Source of the DNA: Salticus scenicus
Lineage: Eukaryota > Arthropoda > Arachnida > Araneae > Salticidae
Direction of reading: 5' to 3'
Assembly (NCBI GenBank): GCA_963930645.1
Contig: OZ005650.1
Coordinates: 236,111,688-236,175,687, forward strand
DNA: 64,000 bases
Shown: in pieces, positions 11,601 to 22,082 of the stretch
Layout of the letters: every line of letters starts with the position of its first letter
How positions within the stretch are numbered: position 1 is the first letter of the stretch
Program-made: the position numbers and the translations under genes
The notes under the pieces: model-generated
What the model was told of the DNA's origin: nothing
Database searches by the model: none
The model's input: the letters and a program-made list of their open reading frames with translations, nothing else

Positions 11601-12343
11601 ATTTGGATATTTTTATAGTCATTATTCTCTTTGTGTTTATATTCATTGCTTTCTCTATTTTTTAAGTGCCAACAATCGCTTTTATTATGCAAACTCTTTT
11701 TGCAATAATTGCAAAACTTTCATGGTGGTGTTTTATTTTTAATGTGCATTTTATATGCGCTTTCATTATTTGTTTGATTGTTTTCTGATCTTTTTAGATC
11801 TTCGTCTAGTAACTTTCCCCTAATGAATTCTGGTGTCAAGTCTTCCTGATCTCGAGATTCAATTGCAGTAATCAAAGTGTCAAAACTTGGAGGAAGTGAG
11901 CATAGCATAAGAGCTGACATGTGCTCATCATTTATCACTTCACCTATAGCGGTCAGTCTATCACGGATCTGATATATGTACGTTAGATGTTGAGATAGGT
12001 TTTCACCCTCTGCTAGTTTAACAGAATATAACTTTCTCAGCAAAATTAATTTGCTAGATAGATTTGAACGCTCATGAATTCTTTTCAAAGTGTCCCACGT
12101 TTGCCTAGCTGTCGCGAGATTTTTTATGTGTACGATTTGATCGTCTTCTATCGATAAATTAATAATCGCTTTAGCTTTGCGATCCTTTATTGTCCATTCA
12201 GTAGTGATAGGATTGGGAGGTTCGTCTGTTATCAATTCAAAAAAATTTTCTTTACATAACATCATTTCTATTTTGAACTTCCATAAATCGTAATTCGTCG
12301 AATTCAATTTGTCGATTATTGAAACATCTTTTGCAAAAGTCAT
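11601..12343 (-). pseudogene. Copia gag with zinc knuckle, broken
   Basis: Starts at ATG 12343 (MTFAKDVSIIDKLNSTNYD) and has a UBN2-type gag body, including WDTLKRIHERSNLSSKLILL and LPPSFDTLITAI. A TGA at 11720-11722 interrupts it. In the same frame beyond the stop lies a CCHC knuckle (CNYCKKSLHNKSDC, spacing C-2-C-4-H-4-C). A frameshift near 11605 then separates it from pol, so ancestral gag-pol was probably one ORF, as is usual for Copia. Gag forms the virus-like particle. Confidence 0.85.
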
Positions 12344-12660
12344 TTTAACTGTATTATTTAATCACTGCAAATATTTTGATTATATATTTCTTTTCTTATT
12401 ATACTTAATTACAATTCAATTGAGTTTTTCTTTTCTTTCTTTTTGTTTCTAGAACACATATATTTTTCAAACCAAAACTTTTGGTTTCAGTTCTATTTTG
12501 AACAGATGCTTTTTTTTTTTTTTTATCGAAATTTATTTCAATTCATTTATTATTTTTGTATTTTTAATATATTCCATTTCATATTATCTTAAAATAGAAT
12601 ACTATACTTATACTTATATAAATGAATTTATGTTTATAGAAAGTGTGACATCATTTTTTT

Positions 12661-12676
12661 GTTCGTGCTCATAATC
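12661..12676 (-). other. Copia primer-binding region
   Basis: Directly inside the 5' LTR, the minus strand reads GATTATGAGCACGAAC. This is where a tRNA primer anneals in LTR elements, and Copia-type elements commonly use an internal part of initiator tRNA-Met. The tRNA match was not verified. Confidence 0.45.
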
Positions 12677-13213
12677 TGTTGTTAAATTTCCTCAGTAGCA
12701 CAGAACATCATTTTTAAATTACGCAGATGTCACACATATTTCATTTTAATTATATATATTTCGATAAAATAATTTTACAGGTAATTATAATTAAGAAAAT
12801 CTTATTACCTGTATTCATCAATCTAGCATCCGTTCTTTATATTCTTGTTTAGACTGCTAAATCATTGTAATACTCTTCTATAAAGAAATATGTATTAGAT
12901 TTCAAATAATTTAGCATATAACTAATTGATGACATGGCCTTTTGCTTTTTAATCGAAATTTAATGAAAAAATTAAGAAAAGAAAAAAGAACCTAAATTTG
13001 AATTACGGAGCTAATAAACGCTCTGAACATTAATAAATCTACATTGCTACTACAGATGAAAAGATTACATGTACACTGATGCAGGTGCAAGCGGTTTCAT
13101 AGGCATGCACAGATGCCTTATTTATTTGACTTCACAGTTCGAATCGAAAGTAGAATGTTTTGATAGTCTGTGAAATATATATATTGGACAGATAATTATT
13201 ATATTTTACAGCA
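12677..13213 (-). repeat. Copia 5' LTR
   Basis: 537 bp, collinear with 7892-8428. It should contain the element's promoter on the minus strand. TGTAT follows directly at 13214-13218. Confidence 0.9.
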
Positions 13214-13218
13214 TGTAT

Positions 13219-14961
13219 AACAAGTCTGATAAAATAAAAATCTATCTTAAGCAAAATTTAATTTTGAACAAGATTTTCTTTCTTTTTCTTCCTTTCTTTC
13301 TTTTTCTTTTCTTTTCTTTTTTTTTTTTTTTGTAAACTATTACACAGGAATTTAATTATTTCTATTGAAATTATATATTCTACATAATTATTGCATTATG
13401 ACCAATTTTTATTTTTAGTAATACGTAAGCATCAGGGGAGGGGGGGGAGGGAGTTTTTTCGTGCTGTTTCAAATTTGATATAGGGGATTGTTTATGTAAT
13501 GAACATAAAGAAAATAACCATCAATCACACTGGAAACAGCCCGTTGCTAGGCAGAACTTACAAAAAATTTTGATATAGAAAATCGTTTCATACTGCATGA
13601 AACTCATATGTATGATTCTACAAACATAAAAGAATCTGGAGTGACTTCATTCAACTTCCTGAACTTTATGTATTTAACGATTGTTTAAATTAGTGGATCT
13701 GCAGATCAGTATCCTCAACGTCCTAATTGCATCACTTATTACTCAGCAAATAACTTTAATTTATTCCATATTATTTAAAATAAGTATCTATATAGAAACA
13801 CACACATACATATATAGGATTAACTCACTACATAACAAGATACATTTCTGGTTAAGAGGTAGTCCTCCTCAACCCTCTGTGGTCTCTCTATCTATATATC
13901 TGTATATTTCATTGTAACTCATAGCCTTGTGTTAATCATTTATAACTCAAACTACTTGTACCAAATTCCATAAAAAATAATTTTATAACCTATCTGAATA
14001 ATTTTGAGTAGCCCTGTAAACAAATTACCAATTCAATGCCTGTTGCAAAATTTTATTCTTACAATTAATCATACTGTTCTATCGATTTTTTCAAGCTCTA
14101 TCAAATCATTTATCTTCAATTAATGATAAAATTCTTTATTAAAATAATAATCAAAAATGGACCTACCTGGATCCATTGGGGAAGCGCACAGCTATTCCTT
14201 CAAGATATCCTTCAAAGCAGAGATCCAATGTGCAATGGAAAAACTATTAAGGTGAACTCATTTTGTCTTTTTACCTTTAATTTTTACACTCTCACAGAAA
14301 ATATTATTTTTCTGGATGGAGACACAACCGTCCATCTACACTAATTTCTAGAGTATCACTGTTATGGTAACAGAACATCTGCAAAAGAGAGAAAAAAATT
14401 AACGGCATAGTTTAAAGTTCACCATAGTTCAAGAGTCTCTGTGTCATGGTTCTGCTTTTCATCAAAGAGAGGGGTGTCTGTTCACCACAATGCCTACCAT
14501 TTTCTACAATTAAACCATTTCCTACAATTATTTAAATAAATTATTTAGTCTATACATACTTTTTCCTAGATAAAACATGCTTTTAAACATCTTAATAATG
14601 TATGTTAATTACATTATGTTGAATGCAGCATAAGTGCTTTTAAAATGCACTTAAATAAAAATCTGTCCATAGACCCTAATGTTACAAAATTATTTTGTGT
14701 GTCCCAGAAAACCAGCCATAAACATTATATCCATCAATAAAAGTTGTGCAACTTACAGGGCATTTATCACATCTTCCTTAAAAATAAAGGGACTTTAGAG
14801 ACCAGAAAGAATTGAAAAAAAAAGGACTTAAGGGACCTATTTATTTTATTCATAAATGTCAGTAATATATACATAGTGATCATTTTAAAAGAGTACCCAT
14901 TAGTTTTTCTTACTACCCTTCAATCTCACGAAGGTGGCAACTATTATAACACTGAAGTATA
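13219..14961. repeat. Intronic spacer with degenerate dispersed-repeat pieces
   Basis: No gene. Poly-T/C at 13270-13332 and a G-rich tract at 13434-13452. AATCTGGAGTGACT (about 13633) recurs at about 42379, and AGCCCTGTAAACAAATTACC (14010-14030) matches the box of the repeat family that fills 22868-27040. These pieces look like fragments of one dispersed family. A short ORF at 14123-14344 has no recognisable motif. Confidence 0.4.
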
Positions 14962-15945
14962 CAGCCATGGAAAAAATTATAAGGACACGTTGAAAAATTA
15001 GTATTATAGATTAAAGTAATCATCAACTGAAAACAAAATCAAACATAATTTACTACTTGTAATTAGGAAACATTAGAAACCTGTTAGTATGAAATTAAAT
15101 TACAATAAAACTGTTAAATCACATATTCAGACAAATGTATTATGTGAAATATGGAAAAAAAATATAAGGACATTATCAAATATGTCCCGAAATAAATTAA
15201 TATTCTACAAAATCACCTTTTTTTTCAATTACCCTTATTAATCGTCCAGTCATTGACTCAGAAAGTCCAGTTAAAGTTTGTTTAGAAATGTTGTTCCTCG
15301 CCAATTCAATGGATGATGTCAGTTCGTCTTTATTTGCATATTGTGTGCCATTCTTATACACTTCTCTAGCTAAAAATGCTCCACAGATTCTCTATGGGGT
15401 TTAAATCAGGGCTTCTTGCTGGCCAGTCCAGAAGTTTCACAGAATTTTTGGCCTCGAACCATGAACGTGATGCACAAGACACATGGCAACTTGCATTGTT
15501 TTGTTGAAACAAATAATCATCACCTGTGATAAAGTGTGCTTCAGGTAATAAATTTTCAGCTAGCATATGATTCTAAATTCATACTACCTCAAATGGACAC
15601 TATTGGTGTTGTTCCATCGGCTGCAAAACCTGCACACACCATCACAGAACCTCCTCTGAATTGTCGTTTGGAAAAAAAAAAAAGGTTTGTCTTTTCGCAA
15701 GTCATACCAATAATTTCGAAAAACATCTGGTCTGTCCAAATTAATTTTTTTTTTTTTCATCAGAAAATACAACATCTTTCCATCGAGATCCAAAACCAAA
15801 AGAAACGTGTTTCTTAGCAAATTCCAATCTAAGCTTCTTTTGAAGTTTTGTTTGTATCGGACATGGCCGTAGTTTAGCATATCTAACATTGGAATTCTTT
15901 TGCAGAACATTACGCACTGTTCAGCTAGTGCATGGTAAATTCATT
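14962..15945 (-). mobile_element. Tc3-like transposon, truncated at its 5' side
   Basis: The left end after TA (14960-14961) is CAGCCATGGAAAAAATTATA, followed by AGGACAC. A second related copy lies about 190 bp inside (ATGGAAAAAAAATATAAGGA, 15151-15170). Outer plus inner direct repeats are an IR/DR end, as in several Tc1/Tc3 elements. The other end is missing: coding sequence stops at about 15940, where a different repeat begins. Confidence 0.7.
15197..15940 (-). pseudogene. Tc3-like transposase remnant (DD34E)
   Basis: Fragments in several minus frames read in transposase order: LRLEFAKKHVSFG, VVFSDEKK (first Asp), INLDRPDVFRNYWYDLRKDK, YLFQQNNASCHVSC (second Asp changed to Asn), DWPARSPDLNPIENLWSIF (catalytic Glu), and a C-terminus ending near 15197. 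The helix-turn-helix N-terminus is missing. Frameshifts in A/T runs and a stop after LWSIF disable it. Confidence 0.8.
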
Positions 15946-15948
15946 TGG

Positions 15949-16028
15949 GAACGTCCATTAATTACGTGGTTTTTGTGTTTTTTCTACCCCCTCCCCCTCC
16001 CCTAATCTCACGTGAGATTTTTCAAAAT
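15949..16028. repeat. Repeat end with ACGTCCATTAATTACGT and C-rich tract
   Basis: ACGTCCATTAATTACGT followed by a pyrimidine block (CCCCCTCCCCCTCCCC) and TCACGTGAG looks like one terminus of a short interspersed element. No inverted partner is present, so this is a solo end abutting the truncated Tc3-like element. Family not assigned. Confidence 0.35.
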
Positions 16029-16223
16029 TCGTACTTTTACTGTTAAATGCGTTGGATTTATTTCAAAAAACACAATTTGTTTTATTATTTTTATTGAAGA
16101 CTAGTTAACACTAGTTTTTAAGATTGCATAGATTGTAGTCTAGAATCACAGTAATAAAAGCGAACAATAAAATACTTAAACTACTAAAATTAATAAAAGA
16201 ATATTTAAAGATTTTAATTAAAC

Positions 16224-16234
16224 ATTTCCTATAC
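16224..16234. repeat. Left target-site duplication of the Penelope array
   Basis: ATTTCCTATAC here is repeated exactly at 22083-22093 on the other side of the array. The first three bases at the right copy could also belong to the element, so the certain duplication is at least 8 bp. Confidence 0.75.
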
Positions 16235-16346
16235 TTAAGATTAAAAACTATTAAAAGTTTAAAATTATAAAACATTTCACGTGTATAAATAATATAAAAG
16301 GTAACAAAACCACTTTAAAACACGTATATACAATATTTTTATTAAA

Positions 16347-16397
16347 AACTACACAAAGCTTTTCGCTATCATACTAATAGCATCATCAGGTGTAATT
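16347..16397 (-). ncRNA. Hammerhead ribozyme, Penelope copy A
   Basis: On the minus strand: stem I AATTACAC paired with GTGTAGTT (one G-U), core CTGATGA, one extra T, stem II GCTAT/ATAGC with a 7-nt loop, core GAAA, then palindromic AAGCTT as stem III and a T at the expected cleavage position. This is a type I arrangement. Such ribozymes are known in Penelope-like elements, where they may process tandem transcripts. The six-base palindromic stem III leaves no loop, which suggests two molecules pair to be active. Confidence 0.8.
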
Positions 16398-16518
16398 ATG
16401 TTACATAGAAACTAGCAATATATAAATAAAGAAGTTCAAATGGTTTAAAGTTACGGTTACAATAAAAATTTTAATTTACAGTTACAATAAAAATTATTAT
16501 TTTCAGTATTTTTTTTCT

Positions 16519-18843
16519 CTATGAGCACAACGCGTGCCAAATTTTAGGAAGTGATGCAGCGTCCTTGGAGTTAATAACTTTATTGTATTTGATAATATTT
16601 ACGGCTTCTGTTATTAGCAGGTCTTGAAAGTCTCGAGGGGCTGAAATAATTTCGGACTGGGTCCACATAGGAATAGCACCAGGGTGTTCGTACAGAAAGT
16701 CTACTAGGATTGAACTATTTTTCTCTTTAACATTACGTATGTGTTCAGTAATTCTTTTTTTAAGTGTGCGACGTGTTTGCCCAATGTAGTAAAACTGTTC
16801 ACTATTATATTTGATAGGGATTTTATAAACCCCTCCAGATGGTCTGTTGATATCTCTGTCATTAACAACTAAGTTTTTAATGGTACAGGGGGAGGAGAAA
16901 GGAATGCATAGATTAAATTTACGTAAAATAAAATGCTTAAAATTTTTAAATTCATTACAGAAAGGTAGACTAGTGGTATATTTGATTTTAGGATTATGGT
17001 TAATACTAGTATTATTATAGATTTTATTTTTGACCCCATTTATTATTTTTAAAACAGTGTTTTTACTATACCCAGCGTTAATACCTAAGTGAATAATTTT
17101 ATTAATTTCTTTATTTTCGTTAAACTGGAAGGAGGTATAATTGATGGCACGAAAAATATACGAGCGAAAAAAAGCTATTTTAAATTCAATAGGATGCGCG
17201 GATGAAACAGGTATGGGGGAAGGGATAAAAGAGTCTTTGTAATAAACGTCAAACCAAATAGTAGAGTTATCTTCATTACGGTGAATAGTTAAGTCCAAAA
17301 AGGACAGAGTCCGGTTAACTTCAGATTCAAATGTAAATTTAATAGAGGGGAATTGTTTATTGAGAATATCAATAAACTCAAGGAGAGAATTTTTAGAAAA
17401 AGGCCAAGCAATAAAAATGTCATCCACATAACGTAAAAATATTGTGGGTTTAAGGGTAATTGAAGCAAATGCACGTTCTTCTAAATCTATTAATAGAATA
17501 TCTGCAATCAAGGGACTAAGGGGGGATCCCATAGGGGCACCAAAAGTTTGTTTATAAATGATACCATTAAATATGAAAACATTATTGGAATTAATTAAAT
17601 TAAAGGCTTCTAAAATGAAATTAAGATATGACGCCAGGATAGGATTGTTTTTACATTTATTAGCAATAATATTGTATACCTCATCTAACGGGATATTGGG
17701 AAAGAGAGAAATTATATCTAAACTAAAAAATTTATCAGTACGATTTAATTTTGTGTTTAAAATTCTAGTTTTAACATCGATACCCGAATTCACAATATGT
17801 GGATTACCACTAATAATAGGTTTAAGTAGGTTAGATAAAAATTTTTCGAGAAAATATGTAGGGCTATTCTGTTTCGAAACAATTGGGCGAAAAGGAAGGT
17901 TATTTTTATGTGTTTTAATTTTAAAGAACAATTTAGGAATATCAGGGTAAAGAGGGGTTTTTATATTGTATGGTGAAATTAACTGTTTATAAGAGTTAAT
18001 TAATTTTTGAGTTTTACGTGTTAAACTATCGATTGGATTAGAGGTAACAGTAATACAATTTAAGGCATTAATAGCTTCAAGAGCTTTAGCATTAAAATCA
18101 GAAGTGTTTAAAGCTACCAATTGTTTAGATTTATCAGCTTGAAGAATACGAACATTTTTGTTAGTTTTAAGTTTTTTAAGTGTTAGTAAGTTGAAGTTCT
18201 TTGACCTGGAATTCTGGTTAATATGTCTATTTAATGCAAAAACAGCTTTTGGACGAACAAGTTCTTGATTTTCAACAGGTAACAGTTTGATTATATTTTC
18301 AAATTTTGGAATCACATGTTCAGGTTTTAATTGAGGCTTCAAAGCAAAACTAGGTCCATGCTTAAGTAGATTAATTTCATGTTTAGAAAACTTATAGTTT
18401 GATAAGTTCAAAAAATTTTTACTAGAAAAAGAGGTTTTGTTTGAAACAGTATTTTGCTTAAATTGCATGTCGTAGAGTCTTTTAAGTTTAAAGTCATATT
18501 TTTTTGTAGTTTTACGTTGGAAATTCTCAATACTTACAAAAATATTTTTCAAAAAGGCGTCAAATTCGTCAGGAACAGTCGTAGATGCAAGTTCTAACAT
18601 ACAATAATAAGTCCTTGTTTCACATTTAACAATTGATTTTCTAAGATTCCTAATAGAATTACGTAGCATTTTGAGTTGAGCATTAAGCAGAATATTCTTA
18701 CATTCAGTTGGATAAGATTTAGGATTGATTAATAGAGTTTTTGGAAATATATTCAAATTTTTGCAGTCCATCAGGAATTTTAAACGTAGTAGCATATTAT
18801 TTAGTTTAAACCGAAGTCTTTTAAAGTGTAGAAAAGTAGCCAT
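16519..18843 (-). CDS. Penelope-like RT / GIY-YIG endonuclease, intact (copy A)
   Basis: An uninterrupted 774-codon ORF from ATG 18843 to a stop at 16519. The basic N-terminal third includes LSNYKFSKHEINLLKHGPSF and a DKG-like motif (ILQADKSKQLVALNT, around 233-247). The RT core has GAPMGSPLSP (about 435-444) and LRYVDDIF with the catalytic YVDD at about 472-475. The C-terminus is a GIY-YIG endonuclease: GVY at 671-673, YIG at 686-688, Arg 691, and the TEAVNIIKY helix with the usual Glu. In EN+ Penelope elements the endonuclease nicks the target and RT copies the RNA there. Length and motif order match the family, and no defect is visible, so it may be active. Confidence 0.95.
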   Translation of the reverse strand: MATFLHFKRLRFKLNNMLLRLKFLMDCKNLNIFPKTLLINPKSYPTECKNILLNAQLKMLRNSIRNLRKSIVKCETRTYYCMLELASTTVPDEFDAFLKNIFVSIENFQRKTTKKYDFKLKRLYDMQFKQNTVSNKTSFSSKNFLNLSNYKFSKHEINLLKHGPSFALKPQLKPEHVIPKFENIIKLLPVENQELVRPKAVFALNRHINQNSRSKNFNLLTLKKLKTNKNVRILQADKSKQLVALNTSDFNAKALEAINALNCITVTSNPIDSLTRKTQKLINSYKQLISPYNIKTPLYPDIPKLFFKIKTHKNNLPFRPIVSKQNSPTYFLEKFLSNLLKPIISGNPHIVNSGIDVKTRILNTKLNRTDKFFSLDIISLFPNIPLDEVYNIIANKCKNNPILASYLNFILEAFNLINSNNVFIFNGIIYKQTFGAPMGSPLSPLIADILLIDLEERAFASITLKPTIFLRYVDDIFIAWPFSKNSLLEFIDILNKQFPSIKFTFESEVNRTLSFLDLTIHRNEDNSTIWFDVYYKDSFIPSPIPVSSAHPIEFKIAFFRSYIFRAINYTSFQFNENKEINKIIHLGINAGYSKNTVLKIINGVKNKIYNNTSINHNPKIKYTTSLPFCNEFKNFKHFILRKFNLCIPFSSPCTIKNLVVNDRDINRPSGGVYKIPIKYNSEQFYYIGQTRRTLKKRITEHIRNVKEKNSSILVDFLYEHPGAIPMWTQSEIISAPRDFQDLLITEAVNIIKYNKVINSKDAASLPKIWHALCS

Positions 18844-19045
18844 CTTGTAGCTTAATTAAACGTACAGTTCTGTAATGAATTTTTTGTTGAGTCGATACGA
18901 TGCATCACAAAGTTCGGATGCAACCTTTAAAGATGCAAGTAGATAATCACAAATGCAGATAACATCGATGAAAGAAGAGACTTGAAAATTCTTTATATAA
19001 AGCCGTCTATGTCGAAATAACTAAACATCAAAGTATATGATATAA
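18844..19045 (-). other. Penelope copy A 5' untranslated region
   Basis: Unique in the window: sequence between A's start codon and the 3' end of copy B. It is less AT-rich than the 3' region. The boundary with B is set by CTTAATCTTAA-type sequence shared by the 3' ends of A (16235) and B (19046). Confidence 0.65.
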
Positions 19046-19157
19046 TTAAGATTAAAAACTATTAAAAGTTTAAAATTATAAAACATTTCACGTGTATAAA
19101 TAATATAAAAGGTAACAAAACCACTTTAAAACATGTATATACAATATTTTTATTAAA

Positions 19158-19208
19158 AACTACACAAAGCTTTTCGCTATCATACTAATAGCATCATCAG
19201 GTGTAATT
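19158..19208 (-). ncRNA. Hammerhead ribozyme, Penelope copy B
   Basis: Core identical to that of copy A (CTGATGA, stem II GCTAT/ATAGC, GAAA, AAGCTT). Together the A and B ribozymes bracket one 2.8-kb element length in direct orientation, so a read-through transcript could be cut into unit-length RNA. That use is inferred. Confidence 0.8.
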
Positions 19209-19329
19209 ACGTTACATAGAAACTAGCAATATATAAATAAAGAAGTTCAAATGGTTTAAAGTTACGGTTACAATAAAAATTTTAATTTACAGTTACAATA
19301 AAAATTATTATTTTCAGTATTTTTTTTCT

Positions 19330-20163
19330 CTATGAGCACAACGCGTGCCAAATTTTAGGAAGTGATGCAGCGTCCTTGGAGTTAATAACTTTATTGTATT
19401 TGATAATATTTACGGCTTCTGTTATTAGCAGGTCTTGAAAGTCTCGAGGGGCTGAAATAATTTCGGACTGGGTCCACATAGGAATTGCACCAGGGTGTTC
19501 GTACAGAAAGTCTACTAGGATTGAACTATTTTTCTCTTTAACATTACGTATGTGTTCAGTAATTCTTGCTTTAAGTGTGCGACGTGTTTGCCCAATGTAG
19601 TAAAACTGTTCACTATTATATTTGATAGGGATTTCATAAACCCCTCCAGATGGTCTGTTGATATCTCTGTCATTAACAACTAAGTTTTTAATGGTACAGG
19701 GGGAGGAGAAAGGAATGCATAGATTAAATTTACGTAAAATAAAATGCTTAAAATTTTTAAATTCATTACAGAAAGGTAGACTAGTGGTATATTTGATTTT
19801 AGGATTATGGTTAATACTAGTATTATTATAGATTTTATTTTTGACCCCATTTATTATTTTTAAAACAGTGTTTTTACTATACCCAGCGTTAATACCTAAG
19901 TGAATAGTTTTATTAATTTCTTTATTTTCGTTAAACTGAAAGGAGGTATAATTGATGGCACGAAAAATATACGAGCGAAAAAAAGCTATTTTAAATTCAA
20001 TAGGATGCGCGGATGAAACAGGTATGGGGGAAGGGATAAAAGAGTCTTTGTAATAAACGTCAAACCAAATAGTAGAGTTATCTTCATTACGGTGAATAGT
20101 TAAGTCCAAAAAGGACAGAGTCCGGTTAACTTCAGATTCAAATGTAAATTTAATAGAGGGGAA
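19330..20163 (-). pseudogene. Penelope RT/GIY-YIG fragment, copy B
   Basis: Open from the break at 20163 to the normal stop at 19330, covering about the last 277 codons (end of RT, then GIY-YIG with GVYEIPIKYNSEQFYYIG). It differs from A by a few residues (for example RTLKARITEH against RTLKKRITEH). It lacks the N-terminus and the YVDD motif, so it cannot act alone. Confidence 0.9.
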
Positions 20164-20200
20164 AATTTAAGTGTTAGTTTTTTAAGTTACTAACACTTAA
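20164..20200. repeat. Head-to-head junction hairpin between copies B and C
   Basis: TTAAGTGTTAG (20167-20177) and CTAACACTTAA (20190-20200) form a perfect 11-bp stem with a 12-nt loop. The second arm belongs to copy C's coding sequence (matching A at about 18180-18190 inverted); the first arm is extra sequence not collinear with B. This fits template switching or snap-back copying during integration. Confidence 0.7.
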
Positions 20201-21857
20201 AAAACTTAAAACTAACAAAAATGTTCGTATTCTTCAAGCTGATAAATCTAAACAATTGGTAGCTTTAAACACTTCTGATTTTAATGCTAAAGCTCTTGAA
20301 GCTATTAATGCCTTAAATTGTATTACTGTTACCTCTAATCCAATCGATAGTTTAACACGTAAAACTAAAAAATTAATTAACTCTTATAAACAGTTAATTT
20401 CACCATACAATATAAAAACCCCTCTTTACCCTGATATTCCTAAATTGTTCTTTAAAATTAAAACACATAAAAATAACCTTCCTTTTTGCCCAATTGTTTC
20501 GAAACGGAATAGCCCTACATATTTTCTCGAAAAATTTTTATCTAACCTACTTAAACCTATTATTAGTGGTAATCCGCATATTGTGAATTCGGGTATCGAT
20601 GTTAAAACTAGAATTTTAAACACAAAATTAAATCGTACTGATAAATTTTTTAGTTTAGATATAATTTCTCTCTTTCCCAATATCCCGTTAGATGAGGTAT
20701 ACAATATTATTGCTAATAAATGTAAAAACAATCCTATTCTGGCGTCATATCTTAATTTCATTTTAGAAGCCTTTAATTTAATTAATTCCAATAATGTTTT
20801 CATATTTAATGGTATCATTTATAAACAAACTTTTGGTGCCCCTATGGGATCCCCCCTTAGTCCCTTGATTGCAGATATTCTATTAATAGATTTAGAAGAA
20901 CGTGCATTTGCTTCAATTACCCTTAAACCCACAATATTTTTACGTTATGTGGATGACATTTTTATTGCTTGGCCTTTTTCTAAAAATTCTCTCCTTGAGT
21001 TTATTGATATTCTCAATAAACAATTCCCCTCTATTAAATTTACATTTGAATCTGAAGTTAACCGGACTCTGTTCTTTTTGGACTTAACTATTCACCGTAA
21101 TGAAGATAACTCTACTATTTGGTTTGACGTTTATTACAAAGACTCTTTTATCCCTTCCCCCATACCTGTTTCATCCGCGCATCCTATTGAATTTAAAATA
21201 GCTTTTTTTCGCTCGTATATTTTTCGTGCCATCAATTATACCTCCTTCCAGTTTAACGAAAATAAAGAAATTAATAAAATTATTCACTTAGGTATTAACG
21301 CTGGGTATAGTAAAAACACTGTTTTAAAAATAATAAATGGGGTCAAAAATAAAATCTATAATAATACTAGTATTAACCATAATCCTAAAATCAAATATAC
21401 CACTAGTCTACCTTTCTGTAATGAATTTAAAAATTTTAAGCATTTTATTTTACGTAAATTTAATCTATGCATTCCTTTCTCCTCCCCCTGTACCATTAAA
21501 AACTTAGTTGTTAATGACAGAGATATCAACAGACCATCTGGAGGGGTTTATAAAATCCCTATCATATATAATAGTGAACAGTTTTACTACATTGGGCAAA
21601 CACGTCGCACACTTAAAGCAAGAATTACTGAACACATACGTAATGTTAAAGAGAAAAATAGTTCAATCCTAGTAGACTTTCTGTACGAACACCCTGGTGC
21701 TATTCCTATGTGGACCCAGTCCGAAATTATTTCAGCCCCTCGAGACTTTCAAGACCTGCTAATAACAGAAGCCGTAAATATTATCAAATACAATAAAGTT
21801 ATTAACTCCAAGGACGCTGCATCACTTCCTAAAATTTGGCACGCGTTGTGCTCATAG
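20190..21857 (+). pseudogene. Penelope RT/GIY-YIG, 5'-truncated copy C
   Basis: Open for 555 codons from the junction to the normal stop, in the opposite orientation to A and B. It retains the DKG-like motif, GAPMGSPLSP, YVDD and the entire GIY-YIG domain with the same residues as A. It lacks about the first 219 residues and has no element promoter upstream. There are scattered substitutions against A (for example VNRTLFFLDL against VNRTLSFLDL) but no stops. Confidence 0.9.
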
Positions 21858-21978
21858 AGAAAAAAAATACTGAAAATAATAATTTTTATTGTAACTGTAA
21901 ATTAAAATTTTTATTGTAACCGTAACTTTAAACCATTTGAACTTCTTTATTTATATATTGCTAGTTTCTATGTAACGT

Positions 21979-22029
21979 AATTACACCTGATGATGCTATT
22001 AGTATGATAGCGAAAAGCTTTGTGTAGTT
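21979..22029 (+). ncRNA. Hammerhead ribozyme, Penelope copy C
   Basis: Plus-strand copy of the same motif: AATTACAC, CTGATGA (21987-21993), T, GCTAT-7 nt-ATAGC, GAAA (22012-22015), AAGCTT, T (22021), GTGTAGTT. It lies about 120 bp past the RT stop and about 55 bp from the outer end of the array. It is on the sense strand of the BTB/BACK gene, so a pre-mRNA would contain it. Confidence 0.8.
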
Positions 22030-22082
22030 TTTAATAAAAATATTGTATATACGTGTTTTAAAGTGGTTTTGTTACCTTTTAT

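Larger units (their letters stand above)
7892..13213 (-). mobile_element. Full-length Copia LTR retrotransposon
   Basis: 5322 bp with two 537-bp LTRs and a perfect 5-bp target duplication TGTAT (7887-7891 and 13214-13218). On the coding (minus) strand the order is 5' LTR, primer-binding region, gag, protease, integrase, reverse transcriptase, RNase H, purine-rich tract, 3' LTR; integrase before RT is the Copia/Ty1 order. The LTRs differ by about 16 substitutions by eye, many of them CpG transitions, giving about 97% identity and a moderately old insertion. At least six stops/frameshifts disable gag-pol. It lies antisense in the BTB/BACK intron. Confidence 0.95.
16235..22082. mobile_element. 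Composite Penelope-like element array (copies A, B, C)
   Basis: A 5.85-kb unit. Copy A is complete (minus, 16235-19045). Copy B is 5'-truncated, same orientation, directly upstream of A (19046-20163), and plays the part of the partial tandem copy known as the pseudo-LTR. Copy C is 5'-truncated and head-to-head with B (plus, about 20188-22085). All three are nearly identical, so the insertion is young. Both outer ends are element 3' ends. The single flanking repeat ATTTCCTATAC around the whole suggests integration as one unit. Confidence 0.85.

Noticed and set aside
17558..17950. 130-codon plus-strand frame (and its mirror at 20426-20818) as a gene
   Set aside because: Exactly antisense to the Penelope RT ORF in both copies; it is a shadow of conserved coding sequence.
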